DNA of 64,000 nucleotides. Origin: DASSHC01 sp035693105. GTDB taxonomy: Bacteria > Chloroflexota > Chloroflexia > Thermomicrobiales > Thermomicrobiaceae. Position numbers and translations under genes: made by a program. This document shows positions 36,901-44,630 of the stretch, piece by piece. The notes under the pieces were generated by a model, which saw nothing but the letters and a program-made list of their open reading frames with translations, was not told the origin of the DNA and did not search any database. Numbering within the stretch: position 1 is the first letter of the stretch; each line of letters starts with the position of its first letter. The stretch is taken from the NCBI GenBank assembly GCA_035693105.1, contig DASSHC010000467.1, positions 4,525-68,524 on the forward strand, in the 5' to 3' direction.

Positions 36901-37131
36901 CAGCAACAGCCGGCGCACATCGCCGACGATCGCCCCCACCAGCGCGCCCAGGAGCGCCACGGTCAGCATCGGAGCGAAGCGCGAGTGGAGGCCCGAGGCC
37001 AGCACGATGTAGCTGCCGAGCGCCAGGCCGGCAATCACCGCCGCCAGAGCCTGTACCGGGAGGCTGTCGCTGGAGAGCCAGGCTCTCGCCCGGCTCCCCG
37101 CCTCGCGCTCCAGCAGCCCGTACGGCCTCAT
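33934..37131 (-). CDS. Fusion of O-antigen ligase/polymerase (Wzy-like) and polysaccharide flippase (Wzx-like)
   Basis: The 1065-residue membrane protein has two whole modules in one frame. Residues about 25-490 are a polytopic O-antigen ligase/polymerase: PRYGGTIGGPNGAAAY, LTQSRGG, and the large loop ending PLFGVGANNFAVILKQY then HNKYLLVWAEDG. A Pro/Arg-rich linker (about 490-605) has no membrane segment. Residues 605-1055 are a Wzx/MATE-like flippase: NAGAMLASDAVNRAATFVLYTLVARRLG start and paired helices to the end. I see no stop, start or ribosome site between modules. It would flip lipid-linked repeat units and polymerise or ligate them. The same-strand neighbours are DegT (24 bp) and GT2 (2 bp). 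Confidence 0.9.
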   Translation of the reverse strand: MRPYGLLEREAGSRARAWLSSDSLPVQALAAVIAGLALGSYIVLASGLHSRFAPMLTVALLGALVGAIVGDVRRLLLAVVLLGIPFRIETHLDYHLAEAQLGAIGGLGLSATTACLALLYALWLGELLLRRTENRPNPRSALPLFVYVGFAGLSLLAATERSLSVFELFMLLQTLLLFIYLVSTVRTRADVEFVVGVLLAGVLLESIVILATFALHHDLHFLGIKTRTDSSINGKVVSPRYGGTIGGPNGAAAYFELLLVPALALAWRGRSKLWRLLGCSACGLGLLSLLLTQSRGGMLALAVSLAVFTAIAVRRGWLSPVIPITGVIGAAVLLLTVHGALPARFFDSEGAQAADGRWPLLKLALRVIRDHPLFGVGANNFAVILKQYATPDLSADWLYTVHNKYLLVWAEDGAVAFAGFILFLLASLRRGLRASRIQDPTMAIIAAALLASLVGHMVHMALDIFNDRTLVEELWVIAALLTALVSLPAMDEPQPPPLPVPVPRRPRVRAARPLLRPLGVPLAGVSPSHRSGQTREVGPTAIAPAVISIGGSPLPPSPTRELSRPTPLLILREGNKSDAANKEARPEHSWRVIAHNAGAMLASDAVNRAATFVLYTLVARRLGAEQFGQLSLALTLFYTFQILATAGLKSLVMREVARRREQAGVALVNASAVVLATSLLSIAAASVFVRLMGYAPNTAQVIVLLSLGLVPYALSAICEAVLQGVERMGLIAVANVPMNLLKIALAFAVITRGGGLEPLALVLLATQTLSLLLEWGFVARVVVRPRFTLDLGLCRRLLHATLTFLGIDGVIAISSSLNVVLLSHYRSESDVGFYNAATQLLVPVSLVLQSLVVGVVPAMCRRFGLAGGELRGLAAPVIEVLLALALPMAAGLYLLAEPAVRVLYGPDRLSPAATALQILCWGLIASALTSVLGQVLVASLRERVALRIVAVDLAVSIVAGGLLIPAFGFVGAALAALLVRVVDLILHYRPIASEFPLGLLARAAWKPALASLAMALAIQLGRPGSLPVTLLAAAAVYLVGLAGLTVAESGSPARARLRYQTVWKG
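35410..35435. repeat. Palindromic repeat inside the coding linker of the fusion gene
   Basis: CCCCTCTC and GAGAGGGG (35410-35417 and 35428-35435) form a near-perfect hairpin, followed to about 35466 by a G-rich stretch. On the coding strand it encodes the PTPLLILREGNKSD part of the linker. Its composition and shape look like the short GGGAG-rich interspersed palindromes seen in other genomes. Confidence 0.5.
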
Positions 37132-37155
37132 CTCGCGCTGCCCCGCCCGGCCCGG

Positions 37156-38298
37156 CTAGTTCGCCGCGATGGCGCAGGCAGCCCCGCGCTCGGCCATGAA
37201 TGCGCGCACGGCCTCGGCCACGTAGTCGATCTGCTCAGCCTGCAATTCGGCGTACATCGGCAGCGACAGCATCTCCTGCGCCGCGGCCTCCGAGATCGGG
37301 AAATCACCCTCGCGATAGCCCAGCTCGGTATAGGCCGGTTGCAGGTGAATCGGAATCGGGTAGTGGATACCCGTCGCGATGCCGCGCTCCCCGAGGTAGG
37401 CCCGCAGGGCATCGCGCGCGCGCGTGCGAATGATGTAGAGGTGCCAGACCGGCTCGACCTCCGGCATCACCGGCGGCAACATCACCCCACTTCCCGCGAG
37501 GAGCCGGCTATAGCGCGCGGCATGTTGCCGGCGAGCCGCGTTCCAGTCATCCAGGTAACGCAACTTGATCCGCAACGCGGCCGCCTGGAGGGTGTCGAGC
37601 CGGTGGTTGTAGCCCTGTATCTCGTGGTGGTACTTCTCGCTCTGGCCGTAGTTGCGCAGCAGTTGCAGCCGCGCCACCAGTTCCGGATCGGCGGTTACGA
37701 CCATCCCCCCGTCGCCGTAGGCGCCCAGGTTCTTAGCCGGGTAGAAGCTGTAGGCCGCGGCGTGGCCGAGCGCCCCGGTACGCTTGCCCTTGTAGCGCGC
37801 GCCGTGCGCCTGGCAGGCGTCCTCGATCACGATCAGCCCGTGGCGCGCGGCCAGTTCGTTGATCGGATCCATGTCCTCTGGGTGGCCATAGAGATGCACC
37901 GGCATGATGGCGCGCGTGCGCGGGGTGATGGCACGCTCCAGGCGCTCCAGATCGAGCGTCAATGTTTCGGGGTCGATATCCACCAGCACGGGCCGCGCGC
38001 CGACCATCGAGATCGTCAACGCGGTCGCGATGAAGGTATTGGCGCTGGTGATGACCTCATCACCAGGGCCGATGCCGTAGCCCCGCAAGATGAGCGTCAG
38101 CGCCGACATGCCCGAGTCGACCCCTACCGCGAACGGCGCCTCGCAGTAGGCCGCGAACTCCTCCTCAAAGCGCTCCAGATCGCGCCCGAGGATAAAGTCG
38201 CCGCGCTGGAGCACCGCCCCCATCGCCGCGTCGACTTCACGTCCGATCGCCGCGTACTGCGCGCCGAGATCGACGAACGGCACCTGCATCTTCTCCAC
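37156..38298 (-). CDS. DegT/DnrJ/EryC1 family PLP-dependent sugar aminotransferase
   Basis: The enzyme transaminates keto-nucleotide sugars. About 380 residues: VPFVDLGAQY start, GVDSGMSAL, DEVITSANTFIATA, EDACQAHGA (PLP-binding Asp) and SFYPAKNLGAYGDGG with the Schiff-base lysine; GYNHRLDTLQAA and HYPIPIHLQPAY close the active site. The start is uncertain: GTG 38298 with GGGAAGG six bases upstream is used, and ATG 38289 is close. The adjacent Gfo/Idh dehydrogenase could supply a 3-keto sugar, as in the WbpB/WbpE pair. Confidence 0.9.
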   Translation of the reverse strand: MEKMQVPFVDLGAQYAAIGREVDAAMGAVLQRGDFILGRDLERFEEEFAAYCEAPFAVGVDSGMSALTLILRGYGIGPGDEVITSANTFIATALTISMVGARPVLVDIDPETLTLDLERLERAITPRTRAIMPVHLYGHPEDMDPINELAARHGLIVIEDACQAHGARYKGKRTGALGHAAAYSFYPAKNLGAYGDGGMVVTADPELVARLQLLRNYGQSEKYHHEIQGYNHRLDTLQAAALRIKLRYLDDWNAARRQHAARYSRLLAGSGVMLPPVMPEVEPVWHLYIIRTRARDALRAYLGERGIATGIHYPIPIHLQPAYTELGYREGDFPISEAAAQEMLSLPMYAELQAEQIDYVAEAVRAFMAERGAACAIAAN

Positions 38299-38333
38299 AC
38301 CGGACCTTCCCTTCATGCTACTGACCCACACGC

Positions 38334-39419
38334 TCAGTTAGCGGTCTCGCTCAGGCGCGCCGCGTTCCGCCGCGCTGAGTAGTCGTACAGACGGCCCCAT
38401 TCGACATCGACCGGCGCGCCCTGCTTGGCGATCGAGCGATCAATCGCCTCCAGCACCGCGACCACGTCCCGCCCGGCACGGCCGTCCGTGAGCGGTGTGC
38501 TACCGGTCGCGATGCACTCCAGGAAATGGCGGCTCTGGGTCTTCAGCGGTTCGCTCACGTCGATGCGCGGCGAGATGATGGCGCCGTCGCGCACGGTGAA
38601 GTGGTACTCGCCATACGAAGGCGCTTCCGGCGGGGCCGGAGCGATCCCCTTCTCGAAGACCTTCACCTGCTCGGGCGTCAGAAGGTCGTTGAAGACGATC
38701 CGCTTCTCGCTGCCGACGACCACCACCTCGCGCACTTTGTGCGGGTCGGCCCAGCTCACGTGGACATGCGCCACCACGCCGTCGGGATAGCCCAGCGAGA
38801 TGAAGCCGACGTCTTCGCGTCCGTTCTGGAGCACCCGCGCCCCGACCGCGCTGACCCACTCCGGCACGCTGTCGAGCAGGAAGTTGAAGATCGAGATGTC
38901 GTGCGGCGCGAGATCCCAGAGGGCATTGACGTCGTGACGGATCGGGCCGAGGTTCGTACGCCGCGAGTAGAGGTAATAGACCGTGCCGATCTCGTCGGCG
39001 TCCAGATACTCCTTCACTTTGCGCACGCCCGCGTTGTAGACGAAGGTGTGACCCACCATCAGCAGCACGCCCCTGGCATCGGCCTGGCGGATCAATTCGT
39101 CGGACTCGGCCACGGTGGTCGCGATCGGCTTCTCGACCAGAATGTGCTTGCCGGCCGCGATGCACTGGCTGGTGACCGCGAAGTGGCCGGTCGCCGGCGT
39201 GCAAACCACGACCGCGTCGACTCCCGGCGTCGCCAGCATCTCCTCCACCGAGTCGGTGATTGCCACGCCCGGAACCTGCCGCTTGACCTCGGCCAGCCGC
39301 TCCGGTCGCTGGTCGCAGGCAACCACCACGCGCGCTCCTGGCACTTGGTCGAAGACCCGCACATAGTTGATGCCCCAGTAGCCGCAGCCGAGCACCGCCA
39401 CGCCGATTGGTTCGTTCAC
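38334..39419 (-). CDS. Gfo/Idh/MocA family NAD(P)-dependent sugar oxidoreductase
   Basis: The 361-residue enzyme has the Rossmann motif VAVLGCGYWGINYVR, the family EKPIA motif (HILVEKPIATT) with the catalytic lysine, and WDLAPHDISIFNFLL. The C-terminal domain begins near residue 125 (GHTFVYNAGVRKVKEYL). Relatives oxidise UDP-sugars at C3 before amination by DegT enzymes. GTG 39419 is chosen because AGGAGG lies eight bases upstream; the in-frame GVGVGV extension before it looks non-coding. Confidence 0.9.
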   Translation of the reverse strand: MNEPIGVAVLGCGYWGINYVRVFDQVPGARVVVACDQRPERLAEVKRQVPGVAITDSVEEMLATPGVDAVVVCTPATGHFAVTSQCIAAGKHILVEKPIATTVAESDELIRQADARGVLLMVGHTFVYNAGVRKVKEYLDADEIGTVYYLYSRRTNLGPIRHDVNALWDLAPHDISIFNFLLDSVPEWVSAVGARVLQNGREDVGFISLGYPDGVVAHVHVSWADPHKVREVVVVGSEKRIVFNDLLTPEQVKVFEKGIAPAPPEAPSYGEYHFTVRDGAIISPRIDVSEPLKTQSRHFLECIATGSTPLTDGRAGRDVVAVLEAIDRSIAKQGAPVDVEWGRLYDYSARRNAARLSETAN

Positions 39420-39458
39420 CGCGGTTTCCTCCTCCACTCCCACGCCTACGCCCACGCT

Positions 39459-40181
39459 TCAGTCCGCGCCGCGGCCGGCAACAACCGCCGGTAATGTCTT
39501 CAGCAGAATCCTGAGATCGAGCAACAGCGACCGGCTACGCACATACCGGATGTCCATCTCGACCATCTCCTCAAAGGTGACCCGGCTGCGTCCATCGACC
39601 TGCCAGAGGCCGGTGATGCCCGGCAGCGCCGCCAGCCGCTCCAGGTGCCGGGGCTGGTAATCCGCGACCTCGTAGAGCGGCACCGGACGCGGGCCGACCA
39701 GGCTCATCTCGCCGCGCAGCACGTTGATGAGCTGCGGCAGCTCGTCCAGGCTCGTCTTGCGCAGAACGCGCCCAACGCGAGTTACCCGCGGGTCGTGGTG
39801 CAGCTTGAATGCAGCGTCTTCGTCTGTTTGCGCCGCGATCTCGCCGGCCACGAAGGCCCGAATATGCTCCTCGTGCACGCGCTGGTCAGCGTTCTGCACC
39901 ATCGAGCGGAACTTGAAGATGCGGAAGACCCGCGTCTCCCACTGTGCCGGGTCGCCCGCAAGCCGGCGCGTACCCACGCGCTCCTGCCGAAAGATGACCG
40001 GGCCTCGCGAGTCGAGCTTGATCAGGAGCGCGATCAAGAGTAGGGCGGGAGCGCAGGCAACCAGGAGGGCGCCCGCCACCACCACGTCGAAGAGGCGCTT
40101 GACCGCGAAGTAATTTGCATCGTCCGGAGCGCACGTTTCCACCGCGCGGTCGTGGAATCCGGCTTCCCGCTGCCGCAGCAT
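39459..40181 (-). CDS. Initiating sugar-phosphate transferase (WcaJ/WbaP-type polyprenyl-phosphate transferase)
   Basis: The enzyme moves a sugar-1-phosphate from a nucleotide sugar to undecaprenyl phosphate. About 240 residues: YFAVKRLFDVVVAGALLV with one membrane helix (about 27-50), the KFRSM motif (RIFKFRSMVQNAD), LRKTSLDELPQL, GEMSLVGPRPVP and GITGLWQVDGRS. It lacks the four-helix N-terminal domain of WbaP, so it is the minimal form. ATG 40181 has GGAGG seven bases upstream. Confidence 0.94.
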   Translation of the reverse strand: MLRQREAGFHDRAVETCAPDDANYFAVKRLFDVVVAGALLVACAPALLLIALLIKLDSRGPVIFRQERVGTRRLAGDPAQWETRVFRIFKFRSMVQNADQRVHEEHIRAFVAGEIAAQTDEDAAFKLHHDPRVTRVGRVLRKTSLDELPQLINVLRGEMSLVGPRPVPLYEVADYQPRHLERLAALPGITGLWQVDGRSRVTFEEMVEMDIRYVRSRSLLLDLRILLKTLPAVVAGRGAD

Positions 40182-40217
40182 CGTCATACCTCCCTGTCCC
40201 TCGTGCACCAGTCGGCA

Positions 40218-41870
40218 CTAGCCGTTGACCACCGACTCGCGGTCGTCACGCTCGACCCGTCGCAGCATCGGCCGCTCGCCGCCGGCAACCGGCAACGGGC
40301 TCAGCGGCACGCTCCAGCTCGAGCGGTCCTCTTCCGTGCGGACTCGAGCGCCAGTCTCGGCGCTCTGCTGCTGACCGTAGCGGTACGGCGCGCTCGTCTC
40401 TCCGCGCGTCACCACCACACCCAGCGGCGCCATCTGCACGTTGTCCAGCTCTCCCAGGGCCGCCAGCACGCTCTCGCGCCGCGCCTGCCCGCGCGCCACC
40501 ACCAGCAGCACCCCGCCTACGATCAGTGAGAGGAGGGCGGCGTCGGTGACGGTCTCCAGCGACGGGGTGTCGATCAGCACCAGGTCGAACTGCCCCGCGA
40601 GCTCCCGCAGCACGTCTTCCATCTGCCGCAGCCCCAATAGCTCGGCCGGGTTGTTCGACGCGGGCCCGCTGGCCAGTACCTGGATGCCAGGGACCATGCT
40701 GAACTGGATCGCGTCGTCGAGTGTCGCCTCGCGCATCAGCACGCTGGAGAGGCCAACCACGTTCGAGACCTTGAACATCTGATGCAGCGTCGGCTTGCGC
40801 AGGTCGGCGTCGACCACGACCACCCGCCGGCCGGACTGGGCCAGCGCCATGGCTAGATTCGCCACCGTCGTCGACTTACCCTCGCCCGGTTGCGAGCTCG
40901 TCACCAGCACGCTTCCCAGCGGCGCGTCCGTCTCACGCGCGAGCAGGTTGGTCCGCAGCCGGCGGAAGGCTTCTTCCTGCGGCGAGCGGATCGGGTAGAG
41001 CGCCCCGTGGGTGTCGGCGGCTTGCGGGATTTTGCCCAGCACCGGCACGCCGGCCAGCGTCTCGATCTCACGCGTCGAATGGAGCCGGGTGTCGAAGTTC
41101 TCCAGCAGGAAAGTCAGCGCCATCCCGCCGAGCAGGCCCAGCAATGCGCCCAGCGGCAACACCAGCAGCTTGCTCGGCCGCGAGGGTGCCGTCGGGACCA
41201 TAGCCGCCTGGATCACGGTCAGTCGATTCGAGTGCAGCGCCTCGGCGTTCTGCGCGCTCTGGTACTGCGACAGAAGCGCGGTGTACGTCTGGGTCTTGAG
41301 CTGAATTGAGTCCTGCAGGGCCTGCATACTGGCAGTGTCGGAGGGCGAGTTCTTGACCAGTTGGTCGAGCTGAGCCCGCGCCTGATCTAGTTCCTGCTGC
41401 ACCAGGTCGATCTGCGGTTTCAGGATCTGCGTTGACGATTGACCGCTGCTGGCCCACTGTGCGTCGAGCTGCTGCACGATCAGGTTCGAGACCGCGTTGG
41501 CAACCTGCTGCGCCCGCAGCGGCACCGCATCAGTCGCCTGGATCTCCATCAGCTCGGTATTCGCGGGGATGCTGACGGCGATCGTCGGCCGCTTCTGCAG
41601 ACCCAACTGCTGCATGACCTGCGTCGCCATGCGGTCGCTCGTAACCATCGTCTTATAGGTGTTCATCAAGCGATCGGTGTACTGCAGGTCGTAGGTGGGC
41701 CAGTCGGGCGAGCCGGTGCTGGCCGTGCCGACCCGCAGCGTGGTCGAGGCCACGTATTCCGGCGGCAGCGACATCAGCCCAACCGCCGCGGCGATGACCG
41801 CGACGATCGTCGTGATCGCGACCACCAACCGCCGTCGCCAGATCACCGCGAGAAACGTCCTCAGATCCAT
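40218..41870 (-). CDS. Polysaccharide co-polymerase / BY-type tyrosine autokinase (Wzz-CpsD fusion)
   Basis: The 550-residue protein controls chain length. It has an N-terminal helix (about 15-36), an extracytoplasmic coiled-coil (about 60-235), and a second helix (about 240-262). A cytoplasmic kinase follows with Walker A SSQPGEGKSTT, Walker A' VVVVDADLRKP and Walker B DLVLIDTPS. The tail has only PYRYGQQQ instead of a tyrosine cluster. The first gene of the leftward exopolysaccharide operon begins at ATG 41870. Confidence 0.93.
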   Translation of the reverse strand: MDLRTFLAVIWRRRLVVAITTIVAVIAAAVGLMSLPPEYVASTTLRVGTASTGSPDWPTYDLQYTDRLMNTYKTMVTSDRMATQVMQQLGLQKRPTIAVSIPANTELMEIQATDAVPLRAQQVANAVSNLIVQQLDAQWASSGQSSTQILKPQIDLVQQELDQARAQLDQLVKNSPSDTASMQALQDSIQLKTQTYTALLSQYQSAQNAEALHSNRLTVIQAAMVPTAPSRPSKLLVLPLGALLGLLGGMALTFLLENFDTRLHSTREIETLAGVPVLGKIPQAADTHGALYPIRSPQEEAFRRLRTNLLARETDAPLGSVLVTSSQPGEGKSTTVANLAMALAQSGRRVVVVDADLRKPTLHQMFKVSNVVGLSSVLMREATLDDAIQFSMVPGIQVLASGPASNNPAELLGLRQMEDVLRELAGQFDLVLIDTPSLETVTDAALLSLIVGGVLLVVARGQARRESVLAALGELDNVQMAPLGVVVTRGETSAPYRYGQQQSAETGARVRTEEDRSSWSVPLSPLPVAGGERPMLRRVERDDRESVVNG

Positions 41871-42025
41871 TGAGCCCCCACTTGCTGCACGATGTTCGAC
41901 ATCGCAGCCAACACGATGCTCAAATCGACGGTCGCATCACCCAAATGTCCTAGCTCGAATGTACTAGTCGCCCTCCTAGCGCAACAATGGCCGACGGTCT
42001 ATCGATCCGTAGCCATTAGTACCGT

Positions 42026-42062
42026 CCCCACCTTCAGGCCCTGGCGCCTGAAGGCTGCGGGG
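42026..42062. repeat. Bipartite hairpin in the divergent intergenic region, possible mobile-element remnant
   Basis: CCTTCAGG and CCTGAAGG (42031-42038 and 42047-42054) form a perfect inner stem. They are flanked by CCCC and GGGG, which pair after a small asymmetric bulge. It sits between divergent genes, where a terminator is not expected. The form resembles the subterminal palindromes of IS200/IS605 elements, but no transposase or second end is seen. The 563-bp intergenic region (41871-42433) otherwise holds the repeat pair at 42.2 kb and a promoter. Confidence 0.4.
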
Positions 42063-42143
42063 CCGAAATTGGGCGACAGCAAAGAGGGGAGCACCACGGC
42101 GGCAACGCGTCCAATCGAGAGCGTTGCGTGGTTCGGGCGGCTT

Positions 42144-42259
42144 GGATCCATCGACTGCACTCAGGAAGACAGGGTAAGTGGGTGGCGTACGACGACGATC
42201 ATCGTCATCCGGAAGGCCGCATCCTTCGCCCTGTCTTCCTGAGCTTGTCGCTGTATCCA
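42144..42259. repeat. MITE-like pair of inverted repeats (same family as at 12.1 and 55.25 kb)
   Basis: A perfect 15-base inverted repeat (42160-42174 with 42229-42243) encloses 54 bases. With the imperfect flanks each arm extends to about 30 bases and matches the GTCATCCTGAG...CGAAGGATC family, in opposite orientations. The interior begins with a CGTACGACGACGA block (42186 onward) that recurs at 55.19 and 55.28 kb. Confidence 0.75.
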
Positions 42260-42388
42260 GCGTGGAGCGGCCATCATCGTCTTCGCCAGCCGACAATCGC
42301 CCCTGGCCCTCGCGCGCCGGCCACGTCCATCAACAATCGACCGGCGCACCCATCTCCGAATCCCCCACCTATGTCTCAGACTCGACGC

Positions 42389-42417
42389 TTGGTACCGTTG
42401 CTGGCGGCTGCTAGGCT
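42389..42417 (+). promoter_or_regulatory. Promoter of the DUF4012 gene
   Basis: TTGGTA (42389-42394), a 17-bp spacer ending TGC, and TAGGCT (42412-42417). Initiation near 42424 would leave about 10 nt before GTG 42434, so the mRNA may be nearly leaderless or the start lies further in. Confidence 0.5.
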
Positions 42418-42433
42418 GATGCTGTGATCCGAA

Positions 42434-44530
42434 GTGCCTACGCTCAACGCGTCGCTCGCCGCGAGAGGATGGACAGTCATTTCGCGCGATCCGAATGCCA
42501 AATCAAACATCCGGCTGGACCGGCTGGGAGCGCGTCGCGGGGGGAGCTCCAGCGCCGATTCCAGCGCCGGTAATGTCGCCGGCGTTCACGCCCCATCCGG
42601 CAGCGCCGCGGCGGCTGACCCTGCCGTCACCCACTCGGTCACTCGCGCTGGAGCCGACACAGAGAACGTCGCTGACCATCCGCCGGTGGCTCGCCGCCGC
42701 TTGCGCGTTCGGTGGTGGCTCGTCCCCGTGTTAGTGGTCCTCGTCGTGTTGCTGGCCGCCGGTGTCTTTGCCGCCCGCCGCGCGCTGGCGGCTCGCGACG
42801 GCTACCAGGCCGTGCGGGTCGACGTCCACGCGCTGCAAGCCGACCGCCAGGTCAAGCTCGATCCAGCAACGCTGTCGCCGGACGATTTGGCACGTATCCA
42901 GGCACACATCGCCACGCTCAACGGCGATCTGCGCACGCTGGACCGAGCCACCGCGCTGCCAGATCCGGCGCGCTCGCTCGTCTCGCGGCTGCCCTGGATC
43001 GGCGAGCGCTACGACGCCGGCCGGCAGACGCTGGCATTCGGCCTTCAACTCGGCGAGGCTGGACAGACGCTCAGCGGTGTGGCGCATGAGGCGTTGACGG
43101 CCTACCAACAGACGGGCTTGAGCGCCGACCAGGCGCCCGCCACACCGACCTGGCTCGATGTGCTCAACGCGCATCAGGCGCAGCTCACGGAGGCGTTGGC
43201 GCAGATTGACCAGGCGCGAGGGCTGCGCGCGGGCATCGACACTACTCTGTTACCCGCCTCCATACGCACGCAATTCGAGACTGTCGATCAATTGCTGGCG
43301 CGACGTGAGCTGGAGCCGCTAGTGCAGACCGATCTCCCCGCCGTCAACGCCGCACTCGGCGGCCAAGGGCCCACCCGCTATCTGATCCTGATTCAGAACT
43401 CGGAAGAGATGCGCCCAAGCGGCGGGTTCCCCGGCACCGTGGCCATCGTCACCTTCGACCACGGCCAGCTTCGCGGCTACGAGTTCCACGATATCTACGA
43501 TCTGAACGGCGCCTACGTGGCCAGCCAGCACACGCCGATCCCGCAGCCCTGGCCGCTGTCACAGTACGCCCCCTCCGGCGAGCTCTCGATGCTCGACGCC
43601 ACCTGGTGGCCGGATTTCCCGACCAGCGCGGCGACCGTGATGCGCATGTATGCGAGTAGCGGCTGGCCGTCCATCTCGGGCGTGATCGCCATCGACCCCG
43701 CGCTCGTCAGCGACCTGCTGCGCCTCACGGGCCCGGTCACGGTCGACGTCGATGGCGAGTCGCGCGTGGTCAGCGCGGATAACCTGCTGCAAGAGATCGA
43801 GCGCCAGCGCAAGCTCTTCATCTCGGGCCAGAAGCCGGATTCAAAGCATAAGGAGATGGTCGCGGCGGTCGGCGAGCAAATCATCGCGCGCCTGCGCGGC
43901 GCCGACCCGTCAACGCTGCGTCAGGCCGTCCACATTCTCAGTACCGCAGCCACGAGGCGCGACATCCAGGCGTACTCCGCCGACCCCTCGGTCGAGTCGC
44001 TCCTCGACCAGCGCGCCTGGACCGGTAAGCTGGTGCCCGATTCGGCCGACGCGACGATCGCCGTCGCCTACGGCAACATGGCCTTCGGCAAGTCGAGCCG
44101 CTTGCTCCAGACCACCGAATCGCTGGCGGTTGAGCCCGCGTCGAATGGCACGCAGCGCGTCACGCTACGTCTCGACCTGCACCACTCCGGCCCTCCCGGG
44201 AATTCCGATCCTTTCTATAGTGGCGTGCAGCTCTGGTGGATCGGGCTCTACCTGCCCGAGGGGAGCAAGATCCTGAGTGCAAGTCAAGCTGCCGCCCCCG
44301 ACCCCAGCCCGCCGAACGGCGGTAGCTATCTGGTCGAATTGCAGCCTGCCGCCAGCCGGCAACTGACCGTCACCTTCGAGATGCCGGCTGCCACGCACCT
44401 GCTGTTGCGCCGCCAAGCGGGCCTGACGCCGGTCAACCTGAGTGTCTCGACCCCGAAATGCACCGCCCCGGCTCACCGCTTGCTTGACCGCGATCAACAG
44501 TTTGACCTGGCGGCGGGCTGCGCGTCGTAG
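42434..44530 (+). CDS. DUF4012 domain membrane-anchored protein
   Basis: The 698-residue protein has a low-complexity Ser/Ala-rich cytoplasmic tail (30-85), one membrane helix (about 93-115) and a large extracytoplasmic part. DUF4012 begins near residue 310: YLILIQNSEEMRPSGGFPGTVAIV, then LDATWWPDFPTSAATVMRMY and GVIAIDPALVSDLLRLTGPV. Proteins of this type lie beside polysaccharide genes in Actinobacteria and Chloroflexota; a role in attachment of polymer to the wall, like LytR-CpsA-Psr proteins, is only conjecture. It is divergent from the BY-kinase gene. Confidence 0.85.
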   Translation: MPTLNASLAARGWTVISRDPNAKSNIRLDRLGARRGGSSSADSSAGNVAGVHAPSGSAAAADPAVTHSVTRAGADTENVADHPPVARRRLRVRWWLVPVLVVLVVLLAAGVFAARRALAARDGYQAVRVDVHALQADRQVKLDPATLSPDDLARIQAHIATLNGDLRTLDRATALPDPARSLVSRLPWIGERYDAGRQTLAFGLQLGEAGQTLSGVAHEALTAYQQTGLSADQAPATPTWLDVLNAHQAQLTEALAQIDQARGLRAGIDTTLLPASIRTQFETVDQLLARRELEPLVQTDLPAVNAALGGQGPTRYLILIQNSEEMRPSGGFPGTVAIVTFDHGQLRGYEFHDIYDLNGAYVASQHTPIPQPWPLSQYAPSGELSMLDATWWPDFPTSAATVMRMYASSGWPSISGVIAIDPALVSDLLRLTGPVTVDVDGESRVVSADNLLQEIERQRKLFISGQKPDSKHKEMVAAVGEQIIARLRGADPSTLRQAVHILSTAATRRDIQAYSADPSVESLLDQRAWTGKLVPDSADATIAVAYGNMAFGKSSRLLQTTESLAVEPASNGTQRVTLRLDLHHSGPPGNSDPFYSGVQLWWIGLYLPEGSKILSASQAAAPDPSPPNGGSYLVELQPAASRQLTVTFEMPAATHLLLRRQAGLTPVNLSVSTPKCTAPAHRLLDRDQQFDLAAGCAS

Positions 44531-44586
44531 CGCGCGAGGCGAGACGCTTGCGCTTCCTGCCGGTGCATTGATGAACTGCCCGCGGC

Positions 44587-44592
44587 TATAAT
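44587..44592 (+). promoter_or_regulatory. -10 element for pspA
   Basis: TATAAT lies about 39 bp before the pspA ATG. No good -35 is seen at normal distance, so an alternative or activator-dependent promoter is possible. Confidence 0.4.
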
Positions 44593-44630
44593 GTGTCTGC
44601 AGGCTCGCTGCGCAGTAGATAGGACGGGCG

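Noticed and set aside
42026..42062. Intrinsic terminator
   Set aside because: It lies between divergently transcribed genes and has no T-run on either strand.
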